This document shows, piece after piece, positions 17,127-25,920 of a stretch of 64,000 nt of DNA. The first letter of the stretch is position 1, and each line of letters opens with the position of its first letter. The stretch is taken from contig JAHDIN010000001.1 of the NCBI GenBank assembly GCA_020630775.1, forward strand, positions 124,001 through 188,000, read 5' to 3'. A model generated the notes under the pieces. That model did not search any database. It saw nothing but the letters and a program-made list of their open reading frames with translations, and was not told the origin of the DNA. The position numbers were made by a program, and so were the translations under genes. The stretch is from Saprospiraceae bacterium. Lineage in GTDB: Bacteria; Bacteroidota; Bacteroidia; Chitinophagales; Saprospiraceae.

Positions 17127-17878
17127 AACTTGATGACAATAAATTAGATCTAATATATAAGTATCTTCATGATACCTTATCGCCAGAAGAGTCTGATGCA
17201 TTTAATGCATTAAAGACCGATAAAGACTTTACAGATGCCTTGCTTAGAGAAAGTTTGATTAAGAAAGCTTTGGATAAAGATCGAGAAGAAAAAGTTACAT
17301 CGTTTATTGAAGCTATTGAGAAAAAGCATGAGTTAAAACAAAAGAAAAATATTCGTGGAAATAAAAATAAGCTTTGGACTTTAATTTTAGCTTTAGTTAT
17401 TATTTCTAGCTTAATGATTTTCTTAGTTCCAAAACTAATTCAAGGTAATAATTCTACAAACGAGGTTTTATTCGCGGAGTATTATACGGCATATCCTGTT
17501 GAGGTTATAACTAGAGGCACAGTCGATGAACTTTCTGAATCGTACAAATCAGCACTTAAATCATACTCCACAAAGGATTATCAATCTGCATTTAATAAAT
17601 TCCAAGAGATCGATGGCAACTATGATAAAATAAATCTCTATAAAGCCATATGCTTAATAGAGACGAAAAAGTATGACGAAGCTATGAGCTTTCTCAAGCG
17701 AAATCAATCATCAGAAAATGTGGATATCAAAAATGAGTCAGAATGGTATTTGTCTTTAAGCTATCTCAAGGGAGGTGATTTAGATAATGCTAAATCCATA
17801 TTAGATAAGATATCCTTAAGCGCCAACCATCCTTATAAAGCGGATGCACTTAAGTTGTTAAACGATTTATCAAAATAA
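17123..17878 (+). CDS. Single-pass membrane protein with TPR-like C-domain, putative anti-sigma factor
   Basis: This 251-residue protein has an N-terminal cytoplasmic part of about 80 residues (LDLIYKYLHDTLSPEESDAF, the short helical start common in Bacteroidota anti-sigma factors), one transmembrane helix near residues 85-105 (LWTLILALVIISSLMIFLVP), and a TPR-like C-terminal domain on the other side of the membrane (YKSALKSYSTKDYQSAFNKF, IETKKYDEAMSFLKR, YLKGGDLDNAKSILDK). It overlaps the sigma gene by 4 bp, the usual order for sigma/anti-sigma pairs. No zinc-binding ZAS motif (HxxxCxxC) is present. The anti-sigma role is inferred from topology and context. Confidence 0.7.
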   Translation: MKLDDNKLDLIYKYLHDTLSPEESDAFNALKTDKDFTDALLRESLIKKALDKDREEKVTSFIEAIEKKHELKQKKNIRGNKNKLWTLILALVIISSLMIFLVPKLIQGNNSTNEVLFAEYYTAYPVEVITRGTVDELSESYKSALKSYSTKDYQSAFNKFQEIDGNYDKINLYKAICLIETKKYDEAMSFLKRNQSSENVDIKNESEWYLSLSYLKGGDLDNAKSILDKISLSANHPYKADALKLLNDLSK

Positions 17879-18059
17879 TAGGATCACCTTAAGGTAACAC
17901 TTAAATCACGAAGTACTCTAAGAATAAAGTGCTCCCTAAAAGTGTTGCTTATGATAAATTCAGTTATGCTAGTAAGGTATACTTCTCAAAAGGTTTGGTT
18001 TTTGAAAAAACGAACAATAAGTCAAATCCTTAAGGAAGTTAGAGAGGCGATTCGCTATA

Positions 18060-18206
18060 ATGACAGGATGGATAACCAACCTGATAACATCTCCACGTTT
18101 ATTAAAAGCAGACAAGCCACAGATACCTCTTGGAATAAAAGATGGAAAAGTAGCTAAAGCTTTTATTAAAATAATTACAACTTTAATCAAATATCCCGTA
18201 GCTTAG
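18060..18206 (+). CDS. Possible 48-residue small protein
   Basis: An ATG frame encodes 48 residues, starting MTGWITNLITSPRLLKADKP and ending in a hydrophobic, Ile/Leu-rich tail (AFIKIITTLIKYPVA). A purine-rich GAGAGG lies about 12 nt upstream of the ATG, and a strong terminator follows 76 nt after the stop. These facts, and its place after the CHAT/sigma genes, make a small amphipathic or membrane-active protein possible. No family is recognised, and a frame of this length can arise by chance in AT-rich DNA. Confidence 0.3.
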   Translation: MTGWITNLITSPRLLKADKPQIPLGIKDGKVAKAFIKIITTLIKYPVA

Positions 18207-18282
18207 AAAGATAAACATCATGAGATCTTTAGTTATGATATATACCAACACTGAGAGATGGTAATAACTCAAAGATCCATCT

Positions 18283-18306
18283 GAGGCTCCTCCCGGAGCC
18301 TCTTTT
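18283..18306 (+). terminator. Rho-independent terminator
   Basis: An 8-bp perfect stem, GAGGCTCC (18283-18290) and GGAGCCTC (18295-18302), has a TCCC loop and TTTT after it. It is the strongest hairpin in the region and probably ends the transcript of the CHAT / sigma / anti-sigma genes or of the small frame before it. Confidence 0.85.
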
Positions 18307-18426
18307 ATAAATGATAGTCTAATAAGTGATACTTTCACATTTAGAGTTTGACGAATGTGCTGTCAATGTTTTGAATCCAATTGTTCGATTTGTAGTAACT
18401 ACTTTAGTTAAAAAAATAAAATTTAT

Positions 18427-18831
18427 ATGAAGGACTTATTTGTATTCACTATTTGTTTTTCGTTTTTCATAGTTGGTTGTAATTCCCAAACCACAAAGAG
18501 AGAACTAGTTTTAAATAAGATAAAAGAAGACCCTATCCTAAAAGATGCTTCTAGCATAAAGCTTCCTAGTGAAGAGGATGTGGACTTTTGGGAGTCAGTC
18601 ACTGATAAAGATATTGAGGATTTTATAGAGGAGATAAAAACTAATCGACTTAAGTTCTTAGGTGAAAATGGGCTAGAACAGAGAAACTCTACAAATGATT
18701 CTTTAATTATAGAACAACTTTATCAAGACATTAGGGATAACGCAAGTATTTATTCTGATTTAGATAGTATTTTTAACGTTTATGCTCAGCAATATGATTT
18801 TATTCATGGGAAAGATGAATCAAATGATTAG
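18427..18831 (+). CDS. Small lipoprotein of unknown function
   Basis: This 134-residue protein has a lipoprotein signal (FTICFSFFIVGCNSQ, lipobox Cys at residue 18). The mature part is very acidic and helical, rich in Asp, Glu and Ile (EEDVDFWESVTDKDIEDFIEEI), with no cysteine or domain I know. It has its own upstream gap and downstream terminator, so it is likely a one-gene unit. It is located in the envelope by its signal; nothing more can be said. Confidence 0.7.
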   Translation: MKDLFVFTICFSFFIVGCNSQTTKRELVLNKIKEDPILKDASSIKLPSEEDVDFWESVTDKDIEDFIEEIKTNRLKFLGENGLEQRNSTNDSLIIEQLYQDIRDNASIYSDLDSIFNVYAQQYDFIHGKDESND

Positions 18832-18884
18832 AGTCATTTAAAAGTATATAGTTCTATTCTTATTATAAAGTATTTGTAATTTAT

Positions 18885-18919
18885 AAAGGAGTCACTTCTT
18901 AGTGACTCCTTTATTTTTT
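18885..18919 (+). terminator. Rho-independent terminator after the small lipoprotein gene
   Basis: A 12-bp perfect stem, AAAGGAGTCACT (18885-18896) and AGTGACTCCTTT (18901-18912), has a TCTT loop and is followed by ATTTTTT. Confidence 0.9.
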
Positions 18920-18993
18920 GAATTATCTAATTGATTGGTGAAAAACTTCTTTCTATCTGACTGCTATTACAACCTACTGGTAATGCTTCGTTA

Positions 18994-20460
18994 TTAATAA
19001 GCCTTAGCATACAACACCGTCTGCGTTGCATCCTTCCCACTCATAATATCCTTGCCACTACCCAATGTATTTTCCGTATCAACACATCTAATTGTCGCTT
19101 TGGTTTTTTCTTTAACTGCTAACTCAGTTTCAGTTGTACCATCCCAAAGGGCTTTTACAAAACCACCTTTTTCATTAAGTGCTTGTTCTAATTCTTCCAT
19201 TGTATGCGCCACGGTGATATGATCGTCACGATATTGCTTAGCACGATTAAACAGATTGTCTTGTATCTCTTTTAAAAGATCCTGCACATATCTTTCAATG
19301 CCTTCTAGAGCAACAGCAGTTTTTTCTTTAGTATCTCTTCGAGCTACTTCAATCTGATTTTTCTCAAGATCTCGCATGCCAATACCTAACCTGACAGGGA
19401 CACCTTCCATTTCGTATTGTGCAAATTTAAAGCCCGGTCTTTTCTGATCGTCTTTATCAATTTTCACGGAGATATTTAAAGCTTTTAATTTATCAGCTAT
19501 GTCGTTAGCCACTTTAAGAATCGTTTCATTAGGCTTCGGTATAGGGACGATCACAACTTGAGTTGGAGCTAACCTTGGAGGCAGTACCAATCCTTCATCA
19601 TCAGAATGTGTCATGACTAGACCACCTACCAATCTTGTAGAAACACCCCAAGAAGTGGCCCATACATATTCTTCTTTATTATTCTTATCTGCAAACTTTA
19701 CATCAAAAGCTTTAGCAAAATTTTGACCTAGGAAGTGAGAGGTACCTGCTTGTAAGGCTTTACCATCTTGCATCAATGCTTCAATGGTGAAAGTTTCTTC
19801 AGCACCAGCAAATCTTTCATTCGCTGTTTTAGCACCTTTGATGACAGGCATGGCCATATAATCTTCAGCAAATCGGGCATACACTTCATGGATCATTTCA
19901 GCTTCCTGGATCGCTTCATCACGAGTAGCATGAGCCGTATGTCCTTCCTGCCATAAAAATTCGGCAGTTCTTAAAAAAGGACGCGTACGCATTTCCCACC
20001 TTACAACATTGGCCCATTGATTGATAAGTAGTGGCAAATCACGGTAAGACTGAATCCAATCTTTATAAGTGTTCCAAATAATCGTTTCAGACGTAGGTCT
20101 AACGACCAATTCTTCTTCCAGTTTTGCTGATGGATCGACAACGACACCTGAACCATTGGGATTATTCATTAACCTGTGATGGGTAATAACAGCACATTCT
20201 TTCGCAAAACCTTCAACATGTTCTGCCTCCTTGCTTAAAAAGCTTTTAGGAATAAAAAGTGGAAAATAGGCATTAACATGCCCTGTATCCTTGAACATTT
20301 TGTCCAATTGTTGCTTCATATTTTCCCATATCCCAAACCCTAATGGCTTGATAACCATACAACCTCGGACAGCTGAATTATCAGCCAAACCGGCTTTTTT
20401 GACAATATCATTGTACCATTGAGAGTAATTATCTACGCGTGAAGTGATTTCTTTTGCCAT
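18994..20460 (-). CDS. proS: Prolyl-tRNA synthetase (archaeal/eukaryotic-type)
   Basis: This 488-residue class II synthetase loads proline onto tRNA-Pro. It has the compact form without the bacterial editing insertion: an N-terminal core with [13 protein letters not shown], motif 2 [31 protein letters not shown], motif 3 near [21 protein letters not shown], an anticodon-binding domain, and a C-terminal end in TVLYAKAY with tyrosine last, as in this subtype. Length is typical of the type (about 480-500), which many Bacteroidota carry. The gene stands alone. Confidence 0.97.
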   Translation of the reverse strand: MAKEITSRVDNYSQWYNDIVKKAGLADNSAVRGCMVIKPLGFGIWENMKQQLDKMFKDTGHVNAYFPLFIPKSFLSKEAEHVEGFAKECAVITHHRLMNNPNGSGVVVDPSAKLEEELVVRPTSETIIWNTYKDWIQSYRDLPLLINQWANVVRWEMRTRPFLRTAEFLWQEGHTAHATRDEAIQEAEMIHEVYARFAEDYMAMPVIKGAKTANERFAGAEETFTIEALMQDGKALQAGTSHFLGQNFAKAFDVKFADKNNKEEYVWATSWGVSTRLVGGLVMTHSDDEGLVLPPRLAPTQVVIVPIPKPNETILKVANDIADKLKALNISVKIDKDDQKRPGFKFAQYEMEGVPVRLGIGMRDLEKNQIEVARRDTKEKTAVALEGIERYVQDLLKEIQDNLFNRAKQYRDDHITVAHTMEELEQALNEKGGFVKALWDGTTETELAVKEKTKATIRCVDTENTLGSGKDIMSGKDATQTVLYAKAY

Positions 20461-20955
20461 AATATATAAGTATCTATCCTGCTTAAGTGTTAAAACCCGA
20501 AATATGTGTTAGAACTTCGTCATGAGATCTTAAAGTGCAAAAAATCAGCGACTTAAATTCGAAAAGCATAGCACCGCTATGGTTAGAGAATATAAGTTGG
20601 CACAGCCTCTGATTTGCAGCAATTTAGGATCGTAATAGATTTCCTAATGCATATTTCGTGTTTAATTATTAGTCATGCAAAGGTAAAAACATTAAGAAAT
20701 AGGAGAGAAGTGATAACATTTAGTCTATCAATTTGAAAAATTTAGTTAAAACAGGACTTTTTGACGTAAAAATCGAACCTTGGGCAAATAAAATATGTCT
20801 AAATAGTAAAGATTCGAAACGTCGAGTGTTAAATTGTAATGTTAAATAAATTAACGTGCTTTAACAGATGGTTTAAACGTTCTTTAACGCACGCAAAGCA
20901 TTATAAATTATAACTTGAGGACAATTCGATTCCTAAACATTTAAAATTTGAAATC
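20461..20955. other. 495-bp divergent gap between proS and the low-complexity secreted protein gene
   Basis: The first half holds a 171-bp hairpin element (20493-20663). The second half is AT-rich, with a CGTGC / GCACG pair around the motif TTTAACG, and should contain the promoters for both flanking genes. No consensus TAnnTTTG box was confirmed. A TTG frame of about 40 codons near 20731 has no supporting signal. Confidence 0.5.
20493..20663. repeat. Dispersed hairpin element, full copy
   Basis: The outer arms are AAACCCGAAATATGTGTTAG (from 20493) and the reverse complement of TTCCTAATGCATATTTCGTG (from 20641), matching over about 20 bp with few mismatches. The next arms, around AAAGTGCAAAAAATCAG and CTGATTTGCAGCAATTT, also pair. 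The apex is a CATAGC-ACC-GCTATG hairpin at 20567-20581. A related half-copy occurs at 26422-26494, which suggests a small dispersed repeat family rather than a local terminator. Confidence 0.6.
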
Positions 20956-22059
20956 ATGAAAATTATTAATCTTCTTACCCTTTTAGGTTTCTTGTTCACA
21001 GGCTTAAGCTTGAACGCTCAGTTTGATGATTTATATTATAATCCAGATTCAGATATTATAATCGAAGACGGTGACGACTACGACTATGACGATTATGATG
21101 ATGTAGCTTATGATGATGTCACGTACGATGATTCTGATTACGAATATTGGTCTGAATATGATGATAATTATTACACAAATAGAATCACAAGAAATAGAAG
21201 AAGTAACGTAAGATTAGTATGGTTAAACTCTTGGGCTGCAAACTCATGGTTTTACAACCCATATGATTTCTACAATCCCTATAACACATACTACAGATCT
21301 GGAACATTTATCACTATTAATGTAGGTAATCCTTACTTCAGATCTTACAACCCATACAGATTCAATACATTCAATAATCCATTCGCATGGAATAGATTTA
21401 ATAGAGTAAATAGATTCAACAGATGGGGAGGCCCAGTTTGGGGAGGATATAATACATGGTCTGGCGGCGGTACGACTTGGGCTGGAGGATATACAAACAG
21501 ATCTTCTTACAATCCTTGCACTGGACAGAGTGTAATTGCAAGAGGTTCAGATTTCAATAGAAATACTAGAATCACTAATTCAAGAGGTGTTGTAACAACC
21601 ACAAGAAGAACGGGTAGCACATTGGGTAATACTTCTAGCGCAACAACTAGAACAACACCAAGAAGAACAGCTAGAACGACTTCAACAAAAACAAGAACAA
21701 CAACAGCTCCTAGAGATTACAGCTCAACTAGAAGAACTGTTTCTCCAACGAGAACGACAACAACTACTAGAACGACTACGAGATCTAGAAATTCAAGTAC
21801 TATTGGAAGAACGAACACAAGTCCTGCAAGAAGTACAACTAGAAGTACAACAAGATCAACGACTAGACCAAGTTCAAGAAGTTATAACACAACAAGAAGA
21901 AGTTCTTCTCCAAGTTTTAACAGAACATCTAGAAGTAGCTCAAACAGATCATTTAATAGAACAAGCAGAAGTTCTTCATCAAGAAGCATTTCTCCGAGCA
22001 GAAGTTCTTCAAGAAGTTCATCTTCGAGAGGTACATCTTCAAGAAGAGGAGGTAGATAA
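20956..22059 (+). CDS. Secreted low-complexity polyampholyte protein (acidic head, Arg/Ser/Thr tail)
   Basis: This 367-residue protein has a signal peptide (MKIINLLTLLGFLFTGLSLNAQ). Residues 23-70 are almost only Asp, Tyr and Glu. The middle (about 80-180) is rich in Asn, Tyr, Trp, Phe and Gly, with NPY/NRF repeats. From about 200 to the end it is Arg, Ser and Thr in TTR, RSS and TRTT repeats, with little else. The ends carry opposite charge, and the whole is likely disordered. I do not recognise a family. The C-terminal RS-type repeat may bind polyanions such as DNA or acidic polysaccharide. A strong terminator follows, so it is a single-gene unit. Confidence 0.75.
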   Translation: MKIINLLTLLGFLFTGLSLNAQFDDLYYNPDSDIIIEDGDDYDYDDYDDVAYDDVTYDDSDYEYWSEYDDNYYTNRITRNRRSNVRLVWLNSWAANSWFYNPYDFYNPYNTYYRSGTFITINVGNPYFRSYNPYRFNTFNNPFAWNRFNRVNRFNRWGGPVWGGYNTWSGGGTTWAGGYTNRSSYNPCTGQSVIARGSDFNRNTRITNSRGVVTTTRRTGSTLGNTSSATTRTTPRRTARTTSTKTRTTTAPRDYSSTRRTVSPTRTTTTTRTTTRSRNSSTIGRTNTSPARSTTRSTTRSTTRPSSRSYNTTRRSSSPSFNRTSRSSSNRSFNRTSRSSSSRSISPSRSSSRSSSSRGTSSRRGGR

Positions 22060-22088
22060 AAAATACTAAAGATTAATATTTCATAGAG

Positions 22089-22116
22089 GGCGGATTTTTT
22101 AAATCCGCCTTTTTTT
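22089..22116 (+). terminator. Rho-independent terminator after the polyampholyte gene
   Basis: A 9-bp perfect stem, GGCGGATTT (22089-22097) and AAATCCGCC (22101-22109), has a TTT loop and is followed by seven Ts. Confidence 0.92.
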
Positions 22117-22283
22117 ATACCCTTGAACCCGAATTCTGTTATATAATGCGGGTTAAAAATGCGAACAACTTTTATTTTTATACCATTTGAATTTCAAATT
22201 GTCGCTTTGAGTTTTTTAGAAAGAAACAGAAATTATATGCGGCGTTTTAATGGTTAAATGATATTAACCCTAATCTACATATT

Positions 22284-23741
22284 ATGATGAAATACATTTT
22301 TTCTGTTTTAATTTCGATTGGCACATTATCTATTATCAGTGCCCAAACGGTAGCAGAAGCTTTAAGATACTCTTATTGGATTCCAGGATCTACAGCTCGA
22401 ACAGCTGGAGTTGGTGGAGGATTTGGGGCTATGGGTGGTGATGTTGGTGTTTTGGGCATTAATCCAGCAGGTTTGGCTGAATTCAGAAAAAGTGAATTAA
22501 CATTTACAATGGCGTTTAATGGAGGAAATACCAACTCTATTCTAGGAACGACACAGCAAGAAACAAGTAGCGATGTAGTGCCTTCAATTTCCAATCTAAG
22601 TATCGTATGGGTAAAAGAAAATTTAGGGGGTGTAATTGAATCAAGTAATTTTAGTTTAGGGATTCAATCTTATAATAATTTCAATCAAAGTTTTGCTTTT
22701 TCCTCAAATAATGAAGGCAGTATTACAGAAAGATTTAGTGCACTTGCGAACGGCTTTACCCCTGACGAGTTGGAATTTTTTGAATCAGGTTTAGCATTTG
22801 AGACAGGGGCTATTTATGACTTTGATGGAGACTTGGTTTACGAGACAGATTTCATCCCAGAAGATATAGTAAATAAAAGCCAGGAAGTGTCGCGTTCTGG
22901 TAATATCAATGAAGCCAATATAGCATGGGCAGGTCGTTTTAACCGTAAGCTAAGATTAGGTTTTAGCGTGGGCATTCCCTTCTTTTCATTTGAAGAGGAT
23001 AAGGTGTATTTCGAAAATGATATTGATGACAGAATACCTTTCTTCAATCTTTTACAATATCAAGAAAGATTATCTACTTCAGGTGTTGGTGTTAATTTTA
23101 AGACAGGCATAGGATATACCGTTGGAAAAAGTTTACGATTAGGCTTAGCTTATCAGACGCCAAGTTTCTTTAGTATGGATGATAACTTTAATACAAATTT
23201 GAGGTATTCATTCACTGAAGCGACTACAACCTTAGATACTACTTCGTTCTCTCCGGATGGAAGATCAGATTATAGATATAGAACGCCTTCTCGTTTGACA
23301 GGAAGTCTAGGCATGCTATTAAATTTTGGAGAACTAAAAGGATTCGGAAATCTGGACTTTACTTATTTGAATTATTCAAAATCTAAATTCACATTTTCAG
23401 ATGATCCCGTTTTTGAAGAAGAGCTCAATGCAAGAATTTCTAATCAATTAACTTCAGCTGTAAATCTACACGCAGGTATTGAGATGGTATATAGAAAATT
23501 TAGAATTCGAGGAGGGGTAGGTATTCTAGGTTCGCCACAAGCTGATGGTGACTCAGAATACGTTTACAGCGGTGGCGTTGGTATAAGGGGAGACAGGATA
23601 TATTTAGATGTAGGTTATCAATTGAGGGGTTCTGATCAGTCATATAGTCCTTATTTTGTTAATGATGCAAGCAGACAAATCAATGTCACCAATGAATCTA
23701 GCCGCTCTCAATTGAGTTTCACAATTGGATATAAAATTTAA
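22284..23741 (+). CDS. Outer-membrane channel of the FadL / OmpP1 family
   Basis: This 485-residue protein has a signal peptide (KYIFSVLISIGTLSIISAQ) and the start typical of the FadL/TodX-like family in Bacteroidota: ALRYSYWIPGSTARTAGVGGGFGAMGGDVGVLGINPAGLAEF. After that it alternates beta strands of the barrel type and ends in an aromatic-rich strand (SQLSFTIGYKI). Such porins let hydrophobic compounds pass the outer membrane; the substrate here is not known. It stands alone, 224 bp after the previous gene, with a long AT-rich leader. Confidence 0.85.
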   Translation: MMKYIFSVLISIGTLSIISAQTVAEALRYSYWIPGSTARTAGVGGGFGAMGGDVGVLGINPAGLAEFRKSELTFTMAFNGGNTNSILGTTQQETSSDVVPSISNLSIVWVKENLGGVIESSNFSLGIQSYNNFNQSFAFSSNNEGSITERFSALANGFTPDELEFFESGLAFETGAIYDFDGDLVYETDFIPEDIVNKSQEVSRSGNINEANIAWAGRFNRKLRLGFSVGIPFFSFEEDKVYFENDIDDRIPFFNLLQYQERLSTSGVGVNFKTGIGYTVGKSLRLGLAYQTPSFFSMDDNFNTNLRYSFTEATTTLDTTSFSPDGRSDYRYRTPSRLTGSLGMLLNFGELKGFGNLDFTYLNYSKSKFTFSDDPVFEEELNARISNQLTSAVNLHAGIEMVYRKFRIRGGVGILGSPQADGDSEYVYSGGVGIRGDRIYLDVGYQLRGSDQSYSPYFVNDASRQINVTNESSRSQLSFTIGYKI

Positions 23742-23797
23742 TGCATTGGAAAAATTTAGTTTAATTTAGATCATACTAGAAAAACTAAACTTAAATC

Positions 23798-24061
23798 ATG
23801 GATTTTCGAACGGAATGGAGCAGTTGGGTGTTGATTCTATTGATGATGATCATCGCTTATCTAACTTATCCTTACAATGCTGCTGATGATATCCCGATGT
23901 TTTTATTGAATATAATTGGGATTCCTATTGTTACAATAGCTATTGCATCAATACCTGTATTGATAGTTTGCTATTTTATTAAAGTAATTCCTGACATTGA
24001 TTATTCAATCAGGTTGGCATTCTTGTATTTTGTTTACTTATTAATTATGCATTATGTATAG
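23798..24061 (+). CDS. Small integral membrane protein
   Basis: This 87-residue protein is almost all hydrophobic, with three probable transmembrane helices near residues 8-22, 32-58 and 68-86 and charged residues only in short loops. The family is not recognised. Its last bases overlap the start of the M48 peptidase gene (ATGTATAG at 24054-24061), so the two are translationally coupled and may act together in the membrane. No catalytic motif is present. Confidence 0.7.
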   Translation: MDFRTEWSSWVLILLMMIIAYLTYPYNAADDIPMFLLNIIGIPIVTIAIASIPVLIVCYFIKVIPDIDYSIRLAFLYFVYLLIMHYV

Positions 24062-24914
24062 CAGAAGGGAACCCCAAAGAAGACATTACGGTGGCACAGG
24101 CGACCCTTATAGTCGTAGAGGACGAGGAATGGGTACAGGAAGATTTAAAATCTTTTTAGTCATAGGATTATTAATGGCAGGCTACCAAGCATTTAAATAT
24201 TTCACATCTACTCAAGAGAATCCTTTAACTGGTGAAGTGCAAAGAGTTCAGTGGACAGTAGATCAAGAAGTGGCCTTAGGCTTACAATCTAGAGATCAAA
24301 TGGCTGCGCAGCATGGTGGTCTCCATGCAGATCAAGATGCACAAAGAATGGTTGATAGAGTAGGGCAACGTTTGGTTCAGAACACAGTTGCTGGCAGTTC
24401 ACCTTATCAATTTGATTTTCATCTTTTAGCAGATGAAAGAACCGTAAATGCATTTGCTCTTCCAGGTGGTCAGTGCTTTATCACAGCTGCTTTATTTGGA
24501 AGATTACAAAATGAAGACCAACTAGCTGGTGTATTAGGACACGAAATTGGACATGTCATTCATAGGCATGGAGCAGAACGAATGGCTAAATCAGGTTTTA
24601 TTCAAGGATTGATACAAAGTGTTATGTTGGGCTCAGGAGGTGATCATACAATGACTCAAATCGCTAATATGATTGGTCAATATCAAAATATGAAGTACGG
24701 CAGAGACCAAGAATTAGAGTCAGATGATTGGGGTGTAAGATTAATGATGGAAGCAGGTTATAATCCAGAATATTTGATCGAAGTGATGGATATCTTGGAA
24801 GAAGCTTCAGGAGGAAGTAGAGTGCCTGAATTCCAATCAACACACCCAAGTCCAGAAAATAGAAGACAAAAAATTAAAGACGCTATCCAATATTGGGAAG
24901 GTCAATTAAAGTAG
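24054..24914 (+). CDS. M48-family membrane metallopeptidase
   Basis: This 286-residue zinc peptidase is anchored by one membrane helix (about residues 31-50). The zinc motif is HEIGHVIHRHG near residue 163, with the third ligand Glu in ELESDDWGVRLM. The segment VNAFALPGGQCFITAALF before it is typical of the M48 C family (BepA/LoiP/YcaL-like). The N-terminus is unusually basic (RRREP-type stretch, RGRGMGTGR) for about 30 residues. The role is likely quality control of envelope proteins. The gene overlaps the preceding small membrane protein by 8 bp and is followed 13 bp later by a Bax-inhibitor-like gene. Confidence 0.9.
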   Translation: MYSRREPQRRHYGGTGDPYSRRGRGMGTGRFKIFLVIGLLMAGYQAFKYFTSTQENPLTGEVQRVQWTVDQEVALGLQSRDQMAAQHGGLHADQDAQRMVDRVGQRLVQNTVAGSSPYQFDFHLLADERTVNAFALPGGQCFITAALFGRLQNEDQLAGVLGHEIGHVIHRHGAERMAKSGFIQGLIQSVMLGSGGDHTMTQIANMIGQYQNMKYGRDQELESDDWGVRLMMEAGYNPEYLIEVMDILEEASGGSRVPEFQSTHPSPENRRQKIKDAIQYWEGQLK

Positions 24915-24927
24915 AAAATTAAAAATC

Positions 24928-25695
24928 ATGAATATTTTAAGATCGAACAACCCTATGCTTAATAAGAAGGCGATTGCTAAAACGATCGCTGTTGATAGAG
25001 ATAGAGTAAAGCGAACGGGCGGTCCTTTTATTGAAAGTACAAATTATATGACAGTCAATGGTGCCGTCACTAAAACAGCTATTTTGACTATGATTATGCT
25101 TACTGTTGCAGTAACTACCTATTCAATTCCTTCACAGATGTTTATGACTATCGGTGCATTAGGAGGAGCTGCGGTATATTTTTTAACGTCATTCAAACCT
25201 AATTTAGCCCCGATCACAGCTCCAATTTATGCTGTTTTAAAGGGCTTATTGGTAGGTTCCGCTTCTGCATTTTTTGCATTTGCTCATAATGGAATCGTCT
25301 TGCAAGCAGCCGGAGCTACAATGATCTGTTTATTAGTGATGCTTTTCCTTTACAGAACAGGAATAGTTAAAGTAACTCAGAAATTCAGAATGATAGTGAG
25401 CATGTGTGTTGGAGCCATTATGATTATTTATCTATTAAGTTGGATAGGTTCTTTGACTGGAACTTTCGAAATTCCATACTTACACAGTAATGGTCCAATT
25501 GGCATTGGTGTTACTGTAGTAATATTAATTGTTGCTGCACTGAATCTATTACTAAATTTTGATTCATTTGAAAAGGGTGAAGACATGCAGGCAGCTAAAC
25601 ATTATGAATGGTATTTTGGAATGGGCTTACTGTTTACATTAGTTTGGATATACCTAGAATTCTTAAGATTGATAAGTAAAATTCAGAGTGATTAA
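24928..25695 (+). CDS. Bax inhibitor-1 / YccA-family membrane protein
   Basis: This 255-residue multi-pass protein has about seven hydrophobic segments. The start (NPMLNKKAIAKTI) and the line MTVNGAVTKTAILTMIMLTVAVT are characteristic of the Bacteroidota branch of the Bax inhibitor-1/YccA group. Members bind partner proteases or affect calcium leakage, and function in bacteria is unclear. It follows the M48 peptidase gene by 13 bp, in one transcript with the small membrane protein. The pairing with a membrane protease recalls YccA, which modulates FtsH in E. coli, but that link is an inference. Confidence 0.85.
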   Translation: MNILRSNNPMLNKKAIAKTIAVDRDRVKRTGGPFIESTNYMTVNGAVTKTAILTMIMLTVAVTTYSIPSQMFMTIGALGGAAVYFLTSFKPNLAPITAPIYAVLKGLLVGSASAFFAFAHNGIVLQAAGATMICLLVMLFLYRTGIVKVTQKFRMIVSMCVGAIMIIYLLSWIGSLTGTFEIPYLHSNGPIGIGVTVVILIVAALNLLLNFDSFEKGEDMQAAKHYEWYFGMGLLFTLVWIYLEFLRLISKIQSD

Positions 25696-25721
25696 GAAGT
25701 AATTCATCTCTTTTTTGAAAT

Positions 25722-25762
25722 AAAAGCCTTGTGAAATGATGATTCACAAGGCTTTTGCTTTT
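25722..25762 (+). terminator. Rho-independent terminator after the Bax-inhibitor-like gene
   Basis: A 13-bp stem, AAAGCCTTGTGAA (25723-25735) and TTCACAAGGCTTT (25743-25755), is followed by TGCTTTTT. The stem is perfect and the loop is seven bases. Confidence 0.9.
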
Positions 25763-25920
25763 TGTAATGTCGGCTATATGACGGTAATTTTTCAGAATAT
25801 AATATTTGTAGGATAGATGTAGCAACCAATGATATTTCTGTAGATGATCCTTCATTGTGTGTATAAACTGATTAGTTCATCTTTGAAACAGAATATTTAA
25901 AAACACTAAAAGTTGAAGTC

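Larger units (their letters stand above)
17879..18426. other. 548-bp gap between the putative anti-sigma gene and the next lipoprotein gene
   Basis: It holds a possible 48-codon reading frame (18060-18206) and a strong terminator (18283-18306), so at least one transcript seems to end here. A few short open frames in both directions have no start or coding look. No tRNA or known RNA fold was recognised. Confidence 0.6.

Noticed and set aside
17942-18190. Overlapping 71-codon (plus) and 73-codon (minus) frames in the gap after the putative anti-sigma gene
   Set aside because: There is no start signal, coding pattern or family match. The 48-codon frame in a third phase is a slightly better candidate.
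20731-20853. TTG frame of about 40 codons upstream of the polyampholyte gene
   Set aside because: It has no ribosome site, terminator or conservation clue and is probably chance.
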